From: Flavobacterium sp.
Lineage (GTDB): Bacteria > Bacteroidota > Bacteroidia > Flavobacteriales > Flavobacteriaceae
Reading direction: 5' to 3'
DNA: 64,000 nucleotides
Assembly (NCBI RefSeq): GCF_017985075.1
Contig: NZ_JAGNYF010000001.1
Span: 1 to 64,000, forward strand
Shown: in pieces, positions 53,922-63,165 of the stretch
Layout: every line of letters begins with the position of its first letter
How positions within the stretch are numbered: the first letter of the stretch is position 1
Program-made: the position numbers and the translations under genes
The notes under the pieces: generated by a model
What the model saw: only the letters and a program-made list of their open reading frames with translations
Told to the model about the DNA's origin: nothing
The model's database searches: none

Positions 53922-54605
53922 ATGAAAAACTACATTATAATTGGAGGAAGTAAAGGTGTTGGCGAACATATTGTAAAAGAATTATCTGAAAATGGAAATT
54001 TTTGTCACGTTATTTCTCGTTCTGAGCCTACTTATGAATTTAATGGAAATTGGCATCAATTAGACGCTTTAGCAGACACGTTGCCCACTATCGATACTGT
54101 TGATGGTTTGGTATATTGCTTAGGAAGTATCAATTTGAAACCTTTTAATCGTTTAACTTTAGAAGATTTTAATTCCGATTTAAATGTGAATTTTTTTGGT
54201 GCTTTAAAAGCGTTTCAACACTATTTGCCTGCGCTTAAAAAATCAGAACAAGCCAGTGTGGTTTTCTTTAGCACGGTTGCCGTTCAATCAGGGATGCCAT
54301 ATCACGCAAGTATCGCCGCTGCAAAAGGTGCTGTTGAAGGTTTAGTAAAAAGTTTGGCTGCCGAATTTGCACCAAAAATAAGAGTTAATGCTATTGCACC
54401 ATCGCTTATTGATACTCCTTTAGCCGCTGGAATTTTACGTTCAGACCAAATTAGAGAAAATATGATTGCGAAACATCCATTAAAACGAATTTTAAATCCA
54501 ATTGACGTTTCTAAAACCGCTTGTTTTCTTTTAACAGAGAGCTCGAATGGGATTACGGGTCAAATTATCGTTCAAGATAACGGTTTGGTAAGTTTAAGTT
54601 ATTAA
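53922..54605 (+). CDS. Short-chain dehydrogenase/reductase lacking the catalytic Tyr
   Basis: 227 residues with a Rossmann fold (IIGGSKGVGEHIVKEL near residue 5, LVYCLGSINLKPF, VVFFSTVAVQSGM). In the active site the usual YxxxK reads IAAAK (Ile131, Lys135), so the proton-donating Tyr is missing. The NAD-side PSLIDTPLA loop and C-terminal GITGQIIVQDNGLVSL are normal. It may be a redox-inactive or altered SDR, or a nearby Tyr (residue 127) may substitute. It is the last gene of the TetR-UbiB-SDR run. Confidence 0.87.
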   Translation: MKNYIIIGGSKGVGEHIVKELSENGNFCHVISRSEPTYEFNGNWHQLDALADTLPTIDTVDGLVYCLGSINLKPFNRLTLEDFNSDLNVNFFGALKAFQHYLPALKKSEQASVVFFSTVAVQSGMPYHASIAAAKGAVEGLVKSLAAEFAPKIRVNAIAPSLIDTPLAAGILRSDQIRENMIAKHPLKRILNPIDVSKTACFLLTESSNGITGQIIVQDNGLVSLSY

Positions 54606-54613
54606 ATATTTTA

Positions 54614-54621
54614 TATATTTG
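54614..54621 (+). promoter_or_regulatory. Putative -7 element upstream of the DAHP synthase gene
   Basis: TATATTTG, a TAnnTTTG match. It lies before, not after, the terminator hairpin at 54687-54714, so a transcript from here must read through the hairpin to reach the gene. Confidence 0.4.
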
Positions 54622-54686
54622 TAATAGTATAAAAATCGCCACTAAATTATATAACCAATACGTTATATTAAAGTATATATATTAAT

Positions 54687-54714
54687 AAATCCCGATTTTT
54701 TCGGGATTTTTTAT
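54687..54714 (+). terminator. Terminator, or attenuator, directly before the DAHP synthase gene
   Basis: AAATCCCGA pairs with TCGGGATTT (5-nt loop), followed by a T run. It ends about 9 bp before the ATG at 54723. It is either the end of the SDR operon or a conditional terminator in the aro leader. Confidence 0.8.
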
Positions 54715-54722
54715 TCAAAAAA

Positions 54723-55805
54723 ATGGAAATCACAAAAGAACACAAACAATGGTTGGTAGATTTAAAATTAAATCATCCCTTAGTTATAGCCGGGCCCTGT
54801 AGTGCAGAAACGGAAGAGCAAGTTTTAAAAATTGCACACGAATTAAAAAACACTGATGTTTCAATTTTTCGTGCTGGAATTTGGAAACCAAGAACACGAC
54901 CTGGAGGATTTGAAGGCGTGGGTGAAATTGGTCTAAAATGGCTACAAAAAGCCAAAGCAGAAACAGGATTGTTGATGGCTATAGAAGTGGCTAATGCTAA
55001 TCACGTAAAATTAGCTTTACAATATGATATTGATGTACTTTGGATTGGTGCACGAACAACGGTAAATCCGTTTGCGGTGCAAGAAATTGCCGATGCATTA
55101 AAAAACACGGATAAAATTGTGTTGATAAAAAACCCAGTGAATCCAGATTTATCTTTATGGATTGGCGGATTGGAACGGTTATATCAAGCTGGGATTAAAA
55201 ATTTAGGAGTGATTCATAGAGGGTTTTCAACCTATGAAAAAACAAAATATAGAAACAATCCAGAATGGCAAATAGCAATTGATTTACAAAATAGATTCCC
55301 GAATTTGCCTTTAATTTGTGATCCATCGCACATTACAGGTAAACGAGATATGATTCAGGAAGTTGCACAACAAGCTTTAGATTTAAATTACGACGGATTA
55401 ATTATTGAAACTCATTTCGACCCAGATAACGCTTGGAGTGACGCTGCTCAGCAAGTAACACCTGCAACTTTGAAACAAATTTTCATCGATTTGAAAATGA
55501 GAAAAGAAACAGATGAAAATGCAGAATGGAATAAAGAAATGGCTTTACAACGCGCCTATATTGACGAATTGGACACAAAATTAATTGAAATTTTAGGAAA
55601 ACGTATGAAGTTAGCAGAGAAAATCGGACAACTTAAAAAAGAGAAAAACGTAGCTATTTTGCAAAACAAACGTTGGAATGAAATTTTAGGAAGAATGATT
55701 TTAGATGGTGAAAATAAAGGATTAAACGAAGAATTTGTATTAAAAATTTATAAAGCCATTCATCAAGAAAGTATTACGCATCAGGAAAAAATAATGAATA
55801 AATAA
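54723..55805 (+). CDS. Bifunctional DAHP synthase / chorismate mutase
   Basis: 360 residues. The N-terminal KDO8P/DAHP-synthase barrel (about 1-260) joins PEP and erythrose 4-phosphate: LVIAGPCSAETEEQ, FRAGIWKPRTRPGGFEG, IGARTTVNPF, LIKNPVNPDLSLW and LICDPSHITGKRDMI. The C-terminal 90 residues form a type II (AroQ) chorismate mutase (YIDELDTKLIEILGKRMKLAEKIGQLKKE). This fusion, common in Bacteroidota, couples the first and a late step of Phe/Tyr synthesis. aroA, another shikimate gene, lies at the window end. Confidence 0.95.
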   Translation: MEITKEHKQWLVDLKLNHPLVIAGPCSAETEEQVLKIAHELKNTDVSIFRAGIWKPRTRPGGFEGVGEIGLKWLQKAKAETGLLMAIEVANANHVKLALQYDIDVLWIGARTTVNPFAVQEIADALKNTDKIVLIKNPVNPDLSLWIGGLERLYQAGIKNLGVIHRGFSTYEKTKYRNNPEWQIAIDLQNRFPNLPLICDPSHITGKRDMIQEVAQQALDLNYDGLIIETHFDPDNAWSDAAQQVTPATLKQIFIDLKMRKETDENAEWNKEMALQRAYIDELDTKLIEILGKRMKLAEKIGQLKKEKNVAILQNKRWNEILGRMILDGENKGLNEEFVLKIYKAIHQESITHQEKIMNK

Positions 55806-55866
55806 GTTTTTGCATTCAAATAAAATAGTAGTTTTGCTAATAAATCAAAACTAAACGAAAAAATTT

Positions 55867-57516
55867 ATGAAAAAAATTTTATTTACCGCCTTAATGGTAT
55901 TTTTTGCAGGTATAAATCTGACTGTAGCTCAGTATAATATTGAAAATTTAAAAATAAGTTATGGTGAAGAAATTACCGATGAGAAAGGTAAAATCGTAAA
56001 AATTATTGGTGAAGCTAATAACAAAGTTTACGCACTTGGATTAAAAGGAAAAGAATATTTTTTAAAGATATTTACTTCGAAAGAAATGAAGTTAATTTCT
56101 AATAGACCAATTGTTTTACCAGAAGTTAAGGATAAAGATGTAGAATTTGAAGAGATGATTTTACTTAACGGTAAATTATATGTTATAGGAAGTGTATATC
56201 AAAGAAAAGAAAAAATATTTAAATTAGTTGGTATTGAATTTTCTGAAGATGGAAAATTGAGTTCAACTATGCTTCCAATGTTTGAAGCGATTGTTGAAAA
56301 AAGCTCAAGAAGAGGAGATTTTTATTTCAAAACATCAGCTGATGAAACAAAGTTATTAGCTATGCATGCGTCACTTTTTGGAAAAGAAGATGCTTTTAAA
56401 TATGATTTAAAATTATTTGATGCGAACTTAACGCAATTATTCGCAAATACTGAAAAAGTTTCTTTCGATGACAACAAAAAAGATTTTGAATTTACAATTT
56501 CTGACTTTGATGTTAACTATAAAGATGATGCCTTTTTGGTTATTAATGAAAGTTATAGAGATAGCAAAAAGAAAGAGCAAATTGAAAAATTCCAAGTATT
56601 AGCATTTAAAAAAGGAAATGGTTATAAAAAAGAAGTAATTGATATTCAATTTAAAGATAAAGAAATTATCAATTGTTCTATGATTTCTACACTTAATGAT
56701 AAAGTTCAATTAGTTGGTTTTTATTCAAGTGTTAGGTCAAATGGTAAAGCAAATAAAGAGTTAAAAGGAGTTTATAATGCTACAATTAATATCAATACAA
56801 ATGTTAATGATAATCTTAAATTTAATGAGTTTGATTATGCAACTAAAGTTAAATTATTAGGTGAAAGAAAAGCTAAAAAAGGTAAAGACGTAAAGCCATA
56901 TTATAAGATTCATACAATTATTGAAAAAAATGATGGTGGTTTAATTGTTTTGTCTGAAGAAAGATTCATTTACGTAGGACAAACACAAGGTATTGGTCCA
57001 TTAGGTTTAACTCCAATTACCTATTACACAAATGAAATGATTGTTACTTCATTAAAACCAGACGGTTCTTTAGAATGGAGTAATGTAGTAGCTAAAGACC
57101 AAAATGCAACAGCTACAGTTGCATCATTAAACATGTTTGCAATGTCAGGTGGAAGTAATTTTAATGTAGCTATTGGTATTTCATTTCAATTAGGTGTTAT
57201 GGGTAAAGGCCCAGAATATCTAAGTGCAATTCCAATTTATAGTGATGGTCAATTAAATATTCTTTTTAACGATAATAAAAAGAACAAAGGAATTACTGAT
57301 ATGGATGAAATTAAAACGTTAGGTAACTATAATAGTGCAGTTCCAACACTTTTTCAATTTGATAATACTGGAAAAATCACAAGAAAAGATCCAGAAGAAG
57401 TAATTAAAAACGAATTGGTAATTAGACCAGGTGTTTTTTACAGAAAAAACAACAAAGAGTTCATTATTTACGCATCAAGAAAATCACAAGACAGAATAGG
57501 AAGAATGACTTTGTAA
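55867..57516 (+). CDS. Large secreted protein of unknown function
   Basis: 549 residues with a signal peptide (about 1-21, ending TVA-Q). The mature part is rich in Lys, Glu and Asn, with repeated beta-strand patterns (FLKIFTSKEMKLISNRPIVLPEV, FKLVGIEFSEDGKLSSTMLP, KVQLVGFYSSVRSNGKANKE). This suggests a beta-propeller-like or beta-sandwich envelope protein. It is followed by a strong terminator and has no close partner. I recognise no named family. Confidence 0.72.
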   Translation: MKKILFTALMVFFAGINLTVAQYNIENLKISYGEEITDEKGKIVKIIGEANNKVYALGLKGKEYFLKIFTSKEMKLISNRPIVLPEVKDKDVEFEEMILLNGKLYVIGSVYQRKEKIFKLVGIEFSEDGKLSSTMLPMFEAIVEKSSRRGDFYFKTSADETKLLAMHASLFGKEDAFKYDLKLFDANLTQLFANTEKVSFDDNKKDFEFTISDFDVNYKDDAFLVINESYRDSKKKEQIEKFQVLAFKKGNGYKKEVIDIQFKDKEIINCSMISTLNDKVQLVGFYSSVRSNGKANKELKGVYNATININTNVNDNLKFNEFDYATKVKLLGERKAKKGKDVKPYYKIHTIIEKNDGGLIVLSEERFIYVGQTQGIGPLGLTPITYYTNEMIVTSLKPDGSLEWSNVVAKDQNATATVASLNMFAMSGGSNFNVAIGISFQLGVMGKGPEYLSAIPIYSDGQLNILFNDNKKNKGITDMDEIKTLGNYNSAVPTLFQFDNTGKITRKDPEEVIKNELVIRPGVFYRKNNKEFIIYASRKSQDRIGRMTL

Positions 57517-57526
57517 TTTTATGAAG

Positions 57527-57556
57527 ACCCAAGAAATTAACTTCTTGGGTTTTTTT
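57527..57556 (+). terminator. Rho-independent terminator
   Basis: ACCCAAGAA-ATTAAC-TTCTTGGGT followed by a T7 run, 10 bp after the preceding stop. Confidence 0.9.
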
Positions 57557-57578
57557 ATGGCATTTTTATAAGAAATGT

Positions 57579-57586
57579 TATATTTG
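57579..57586 (+). promoter_or_regulatory. Putative -7 element of the rsgA operon
   Basis: TATATTTG, a TAnnTTTG match, 49 bp before the ATG at 57636. Confidence 0.45.
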
Positions 57587-57635
57587 TTGTAAGTTACGAT
57601 TATCCAAAACTAATTATCGTAAATTTAACTTGAAA

Positions 57636-58613
57636 ATGACAGGAACCGTTTATAAATCTACCGGAAGTTGGTATTACGTAAAATCTGAAGAGAACCAATT
57701 TTACAATTGTCGTATCAAAGGTAAATTCCGTATGAAAGGTATTAAAAGTACCAATCCTATTGCGGTAGGCGATGTGGTAGACTTTGATTTAGACGAAACT
57801 GTAGATGAAGTAAACGGAATTATAACTAATATTCACGATAGAAAAAATTATATCGTACGTAAATCGGTAAATTTATCTAAGCAAACACATATTATTGCCT
57901 CAAATATTGATATTGGCTTCTTAATAGTAACCATCAATAATCCTACAACCACTACAAGTTTTATTGATAGATTTTTGGTTACTGCAAAGGCGTATGGCAT
58001 TGAAGCGATTATAATTTTCAATAAAATAGATACATTTGACGAGGCTACTTTAAACGAGCAATTGTATTTACAACATATTTATACCGAAATTGGGTATAGA
58101 TGTTTGCGTGTTTCGGCAACCGATAATAAAGGCGTTGCAGAATTAATGGATATTATGAAAGGAAAAGTATCCATGTTTTCAGGTCATTCTGGTGTGGGAA
58201 AATCTACTTTAGTAAACGCGATTGAACCTACATTAAAATTAAAAACTAAAGAAATATCCAATTCACACGCCCAAGGGCAACATACTACCACTTTTGCTGA
58301 AATGTTTGATTTGTCAGACAATATACGAATCATTGATACGCCTGGAATACGAGGTTTTGGAATGGTAGATATGGAAAAACAAGAAGTTTCGGATTACTTT
58401 CCTGAACTTTTTGCTTTAAAAGAAGCGTGTAAATTCAACAATTGTTTGCATAAAGAAGAGCCGCATTGTGCGGTAAAAAAAGCACTTGATGAAGATAAAA
58501 TTACTTGGAGTAGGTACCAAAGTTATTTAAAAATATTAGAAGGCGACGAAGAGCAATACCGAAATGACATTTACGGCGAAGACCGAATTGCTAGCGATGA
58601 AACGAGAAAATAA
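57636..58613 (+). CDS. rsgA: Ribosome small-subunit-dependent GTPase RsgA
   Basis: 325 residues from the ATG at 57636, taken in preference to the TTG at 57630. RsgA checks late maturation of the 30S subunit. Domains: an OB fold (about 1-70), then a circularly permuted GTPase with G4 IIFNKID, G1 GHSGVGKST and G3 DTPGIRGFG in that order, and a C-terminal zinc finger (CKFNNCLHKEEPHCAVKKAL). First gene of a plus-strand run that reaches the end of the window with small gaps. Confidence 0.96.
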   Translation: MTGTVYKSTGSWYYVKSEENQFYNCRIKGKFRMKGIKSTNPIAVGDVVDFDLDETVDEVNGIITNIHDRKNYIVRKSVNLSKQTHIIASNIDIGFLIVTINNPTTTTSFIDRFLVTAKAYGIEAIIIFNKIDTFDEATLNEQLYLQHIYTEIGYRCLRVSATDNKGVAELMDIMKGKVSMFSGHSGVGKSTLVNAIEPTLKLKTKEISNSHAQGQHTTTFAEMFDLSDNIRIIDTPGIRGFGMVDMEKQEVSDYFPELFALKEACKFNNCLHKEEPHCAVKKALDEDKITWSRYQSYLKILEGDEEQYRNDIYGEDRIASDETRK

Positions 58614-58632
58614 TTTATAATTTACCATTATT

Positions 58633-59085
58633 TTGAAAGTAGTAATTCAACGTGTTTCAGAAGCTTCGGTTACAATTGATCAAAATATTGTAGCTCAAAT
58701 AAATAAAGGCCTTTTAATTTTAGTAGGAATTGAATCAGAAGACAATTTTGAAGACATTAATTGGTTGGTTTCTAAAATTGTATATCTTCGTATTTTCGGA
58801 GACGAAATGAATGTTATGAACCTTTCAGTAAAAGATGTTAAGGGCGAAATTATTGTTGTAAGTCAATTCACGCTTCACGCGTTAACCAAAAAAGGAAATA
58901 GGCCAAGTTATATTAAAGCAGCAAAACCAGAAATTGCTATTCCGATGTATGAAAAATTCGTACAACTTTTAGAATTGGAATTAGGGAAAAAAATCCAAAC
59001 AGGACAATTTGGAGCCGATATGAAAGTAGCATTAGTTAATGACGGACCCGTAACTATTATTATTGATTCAAAAAACAAAGAATAG
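58633..59085 (+). CDS. dtd: D-aminoacyl-tRNA deacylase
   Basis: 150 residues. It hydrolyses D-amino acids, and Gly from mischarged tRNA-Ala, as a proofreading step. Signatures: MKVVIQRVSEASVTID at the N-terminus, the catalytic-site VVSQFTLHA and the C-terminal NDGPVTIIIDS. The start is TTG at 58633; the match to the invariant 'VVIQRV' N-terminus leaves no room for another start. The stop lies 1 bp before the ATG of the following DUF3857 gene. Confidence 0.95.
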   Translation: MKVVIQRVSEASVTIDQNIVAQINKGLLILVGIESEDNFEDINWLVSKIVYLRIFGDEMNVMNLSVKDVKGEIIVVSQFTLHALTKKGNRPSYIKAAKPEIAIPMYEKFVQLLELELGKKIQTGQFGADMKVALVNDGPVTIIIDSKNKE

Positions 59086-59086
59086 T

Positions 59087-60973
59087 ATGAGATTTAATTT
59101 TTTTTTCATTTTTTTAGGAATGAATTTTATATTTAGTCAAAATATAAAAATTCCTATTATTACTCCTGAACAAAAGGAAAATGCGAATACCGTTAAAATT
59201 TCCGATTTTCAAACGGTAGAATATAAAAGTTATAACAAAGTAACTATTTCCAGTAAATATGTGGTTTTAGTTTTAAATGAATTAGGTTTTAATAATATAG
59301 ATTTATCTGAAAATTATAATAAATCCAATAAAATTAAGTACCTTAATGTTACTATTTTTAATTTATTTGGTGGAAAAACAAAGCAGTTTGTAAAAGCTGA
59401 CTTTAAAGATAGAAGCTTGTTAGACGATTCCACCATCTTTTCAGATAACAGAATATTATATTTAGATTATACTCCAACAACTTATCCGTTTGTTTTAGAG
59501 TATGAATGTGTAACAGAATCGATAAATACGGCTTTTTTAAAAACTTGGTCGCCCATAACAAATTTGCATGAAACGATTTTGGAAGCTACTTTAGAAATTA
59601 TAAAAAATCCAGAATGTACAGTTAATGTAAAAACTCAAAAATTAGAGGAGTTTAAAGTTGAAAAAGCAGAAACATCATCAAAGACTACATATTCTGTGAA
59701 AAACATTATGGCTATTAAACCAGAGTTAAATGCAGATTATTCTAAAGAATTTCCAATGATTAAAATGTATTTAAATAAAGCTTCATTGGAAGGATATGAG
59801 TTAAATATGAGTTCTTGGAGTGAATTTGGTAAAATGTATTATGATTATTTCTTAAAGGAAAACAGTAGCATTTCTGAAAAGACAAAATTGAAATTGAATA
59901 ATATCATTTCTGTAAACGATTCTAAACTAGATAAAATCAAAAAAATATATAAATACGTTCAAGACAACACCAGATATGTAAGTGTTCAGGTTGGTGTTGG
60001 CGGTTGGAAACCTATGGAAGTTTCTGATGTAGAAAAATATGGTTATGGCGATTGCAAAGCACTAAGTAATTTTACACGCTCCATTCTAAAAGCCTATGAT
60101 ATTGACTCGTATTATACCGTTATTTATGGTGGTGATAAAAGAAAATTAGATGAAGAAATTATTTCCATGCAAGGCAATCACGCTATTTTATCAGTTCCTA
60201 ATGAGGAAAGTTATATATTTTTAGAATGTACGAGTCAAACCAATCCGTTTTCTTATTTGAGTGATTTTACTTCGAATAGAAATGCGTTAATTATAAAACC
60301 TACAGGTTCAGAAATAGTAAAAACATCAGAATATAAAACAGAAAAAAATACTCAAGAAACAAAATCCAAAATTACTGTTTTAGAAAATGGATCAATTTCA
60401 GGAAATGCAGAAATCATTTCTAAAAACATTCAATACAAAAATGTCTCTCATCTCGAAACTAGTAGCTTTAAAGAGCAATCAGATTATTATAAAAACCATT
60501 TCGGACACTTGAATAATTTTGAAATTTCAAATCTTAAACTGAATAATAATAAAGAAGATTTTTCATTTGTAGAAACATTCAGTTTTAAAGCGGAAAATTA
60601 TTTTGAGAAAAGTTTAAACTCCATTATACTTCCGATAAATGTGTTAAATAAATATTCGAATATTCCATCAAAATACAGAAACAAGAAGTTTTCATTTGAA
60701 ATTGAATACGGATTTACTGATGCAGATGAAATTGAAATAGCTTTACCAGTAAATTACACAATTACACAATTACCAGAAAAAATTATATTAAAAGAAAAAT
60801 TTGGCGAGTATTACGCTAGTGTAATATTTGAAAATAATAAGTTAATTTTTAAAAGAGAATTAACAATATTTGATGGTGTTTATTCCAAAGAAGATTACGA
60901 ATTATATAGAAAGTTTATCTTACAAATTAGCAAATCAGACAACCTAAAAATAATAATTGATATTAAAAAATAA
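59087..60973 (+). CDS. DUF3857/transglutaminase-domain protein (copy 1)
   Basis: 628 residues from the ATG at 59087; the longer frame begins inside dtd. A signal peptide (about 1-17, ending IFS-Q) precedes a DUF3857 beta domain and a transglutaminase-like core with YKYVQDNTRYVSVQVGVGGWKPMEV, the catalytic Cys in YGYGDCKALSNFTRSIL and a His in GNHAILSV. A DUF3858-like C-terminal domain follows. The Cys-His pair suggests an active periplasmic protease or cross-linking enzyme. Substrates are unknown. It is followed by a diverged paralog 11 bp later. Confidence 0.88.
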   Translation: MRFNFFFIFLGMNFIFSQNIKIPIITPEQKENANTVKISDFQTVEYKSYNKVTISSKYVVLVLNELGFNNIDLSENYNKSNKIKYLNVTIFNLFGGKTKQFVKADFKDRSLLDDSTIFSDNRILYLDYTPTTYPFVLEYECVTESINTAFLKTWSPITNLHETILEATLEIIKNPECTVNVKTQKLEEFKVEKAETSSKTTYSVKNIMAIKPELNADYSKEFPMIKMYLNKASLEGYELNMSSWSEFGKMYYDYFLKENSSISEKTKLKLNNIISVNDSKLDKIKKIYKYVQDNTRYVSVQVGVGGWKPMEVSDVEKYGYGDCKALSNFTRSILKAYDIDSYYTVIYGGDKRKLDEEIISMQGNHAILSVPNEESYIFLECTSQTNPFSYLSDFTSNRNALIIKPTGSEIVKTSEYKTEKNTQETKSKITVLENGSISGNAEIISKNIQYKNVSHLETSSFKEQSDYYKNHFGHLNNFEISNLKLNNNKEDFSFVETFSFKAENYFEKSLNSIILPINVLNKYSNIPSKYRNKKFSFEIEYGFTDADEIEIALPVNYTITQLPEKIILKEKFGEYYASVIFENNKLIFKRELTIFDGVYSKEDYELYRKFILQISKSDNLKIIIDIKK

Positions 60974-60984
60974 TAACATAACCC

Positions 60985-62979
60985 ATGAAAAAAATAATTT
61001 TATACTTATTGTTTCCAGTTTTACTTTTTGCCCAAGATTATGAATTGGGTAAAGTAACTATTCAAGAATTAAACCAAAAACAACATCCAACAGATACCTC
61101 TGCGGTTGCTGCTGTTTTATTTACCAAAGGTAAAAGCTATTTTGATTTTGTTGAAAACAGTCATTTTATTTTAGTCACTGAAGTTGAAGCAAAAATTAAA
61201 ATTTATAAAAAAGGTGGTTTTGAATGGGCTAATAAAGAAATAGATTATTATATTGGAGGAGATGAAGACGAAAGTGTAATTATTAATAAGGCTACTACAT
61301 ATAATTTTGTGAATGGAAAAATTGAAAAAACAAGACTAAACGGAGAAGGTGAGTTTAAAGAAAACACTAACAAATTTTGGGCTAATAAAAAATTCACTAT
61401 GCCAAATGTAAAGGAGGGCTCTGTAATTGAATATAAATATACTATAAAATCTCCTTATTATTCAAATTTACAAGACTGGAAATTTCAACATGTAATCCCT
61501 GTCGACTATTCTGAATATAAAACCTTAATACCAGAATATTACACCTATAATTATTTCAACAGAGGAAACATAATATTAAATGTAGTAAAAGAAAAAAAGA
61601 ATAGAACGATTAATTTGTTAGACAACAGACCTTTAGATAAAAGAATTGGGGGAGCAAGAAATTCTGAAAAAATAGATATTTATGAAAATTACACTTTAAT
61701 TAATGCTAAAAACATACCTGCATTTAAAGAAGAAGAATATTCTAATAATATCGAAAATTATCTTTCAAGTGTAAAATATCAGTTGGTATCGATACAATTT
61801 CCTAATCAAACAGTCAAATCTTTTACTGACTCTTGGGAAGATGTTGCAAAACATATAAACGAAAGTAATAATTTTGGTGAAGAATTAACTAAAGTTAATT
61901 ATTTTGAAAAAGATTTTGCAATTTTACTTAACCAAAAAGAGCCAAACAATGAAACCCAAATTAATACTATATATAATTTTGTCAAAAATCACTACAAATG
62001 GAACGAATCTTTGGGCGTTTATACAGAAATTGGAGTTAGCAAAGCATACAAAGACAAAGTTGGTAATGTAGCAGAAATAAATTTAACTTTAATAGCGATG
62101 CTGCGTAAAGCAGGTTTAAATGCCAACCCTATTGTTTTAACAACTCGAAGTCAACCAATAAATTTATACCCATCAACTACAGCTTTTAATTATGTAATTT
62201 GTGGTGTAGAGATTGGTGAAGAAATTATATTTTTAGACGCTACTGAAAAAATGTTAAAACCAGGTTTATTGCCCAATAGAGCCTTAAATTATATTGGAAG
62301 ACTTATTAGACAAAATAGTACTTCAATAGAGGTTGATTTATCTCCAAAATCAATTTCAAAAAAAACAGTTATGATTTTTGCTTCTATCGAAAATAAAACC
62401 ATAAAAGGAAATATTAAAGAAACTTTAACCGAAAACAAAGCGTATAATTTTAGAATAAAAAATAATTTAATTTTAGAAGATACTTATCTGGAAAATATTG
62501 AAAAAAGTATGCCAGGCTTTGAAATTTCAGATTATAAAGTGGAGAATAAAACTACCCCAGAAGAACCCTTAAAAGAAGATTATTATTTTACGGCTGAAAA
62601 CGAAATTGAAATTATTAATGATAAAATATTTTTTAAACCATTAATGTTTTTTGCTTTAGATGAGAATCCTTTTAAACAAGCAACTCGGGAATATCCAATT
62701 GATTTTAAATTCCCAACCAGTGATAATTATACAATTACTTACAATCTACCAGCTGGATATGTTGTAGAATCTCTGCCAGAAAAAATAAACATAACAACTG
62801 AAGATAATTTAGCTAGTTTTTCTTTTTTGATTGGAGATATGGGAAATAAAGTTCAAATTATTTCTAGTTTTAAAATTAATGCGTCATTAGTTTCTTCAGA
62901 TTATTACGAATCAATTAAGGCTTTTTTTAATCAAGTATATCTAAAAATGAATGAAAAAATTGTATTAAAAAAACAATAA
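60985..62979 (+). CDS. DUF3857/transglutaminase-domain protein (copy 2), core Cys not evident
   Basis: 664 residues with a signal peptide (about 1-16, ending LFA-Q). The DUF3857 part is clear (VIEYKYTIKSPYYSNLQDW, FQHVIPVDYSEYKT). The transglutaminase-like region has the helix IYNFVKNHYKWNESLGVY and GVSKAYKDKVGNVAEINLTLIAMLRKAGL. At the place of the catalytic Cys this reads GNVAEIN, so it appears to lack the nucleophile, unlike copy 1. The pair may be an active enzyme plus a non-catalytic partner. The gene order is conserved in many flavobacteria as far as I recall. Confidence 0.87.
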   Translation: MKKIILYLLFPVLLFAQDYELGKVTIQELNQKQHPTDTSAVAAVLFTKGKSYFDFVENSHFILVTEVEAKIKIYKKGGFEWANKEIDYYIGGDEDESVIINKATTYNFVNGKIEKTRLNGEGEFKENTNKFWANKKFTMPNVKEGSVIEYKYTIKSPYYSNLQDWKFQHVIPVDYSEYKTLIPEYYTYNYFNRGNIILNVVKEKKNRTINLLDNRPLDKRIGGARNSEKIDIYENYTLINAKNIPAFKEEEYSNNIENYLSSVKYQLVSIQFPNQTVKSFTDSWEDVAKHINESNNFGEELTKVNYFEKDFAILLNQKEPNNETQINTIYNFVKNHYKWNESLGVYTEIGVSKAYKDKVGNVAEINLTLIAMLRKAGLNANPIVLTTRSQPINLYPSTTAFNYVICGVEIGEEIIFLDATEKMLKPGLLPNRALNYIGRLIRQNSTSIEVDLSPKSISKKTVMIFASIENKTIKGNIKETLTENKAYNFRIKNNLILEDTYLENIEKSMPGFEISDYKVENKTTPEEPLKEDYYFTAENEIEIINDKIFFKPLMFFALDENPFKQATREYPIDFKFPTSDNYTITYNLPAGYVVESLPEKINITTEDNLASFSFLIGDMGNKVQIISSFKINASLVSSDYYESIKAFFNQVYLKMNEKIVLKKQ

Positions 62980-62988
62980 ATTGAAATT

Positions 62989-63165
62989 ATGAAAAACAAA
63001 TTAATAGAATTTTTAGCTAAATTTATACTTCATAGTACGATTTTTGGCGTCTTGCTCTTTTTTCTAAACGATTTAACTATCGAAAAAACCGTACTTACAG
63101 CATGTAGTTTCGGACTTATGTTGTCTTTGTTTAATATGTATCAAAATCACAAAAAAAAGAAGTAA
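62989..63165 (+). CDS. Small membrane protein of unknown function
   Basis: 58 residues with two hydrophobic segments (about 10-25 and 34-49) joined by a short polar turn (NDLTIEKT) and ending in Lys4. It lies 9 bp after the preceding stop and directly touches the MazG-like gene, so it is in the same operon. Coding is supported by placement and by the alternation of membrane and charged residues. No family is recognised. Confidence 0.65.
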   Translation: MKNKLIEFLAKFILHSTIFGVLLFFLNDLTIEKTVLTACSFGLMLSLFNMYQNHKKKK

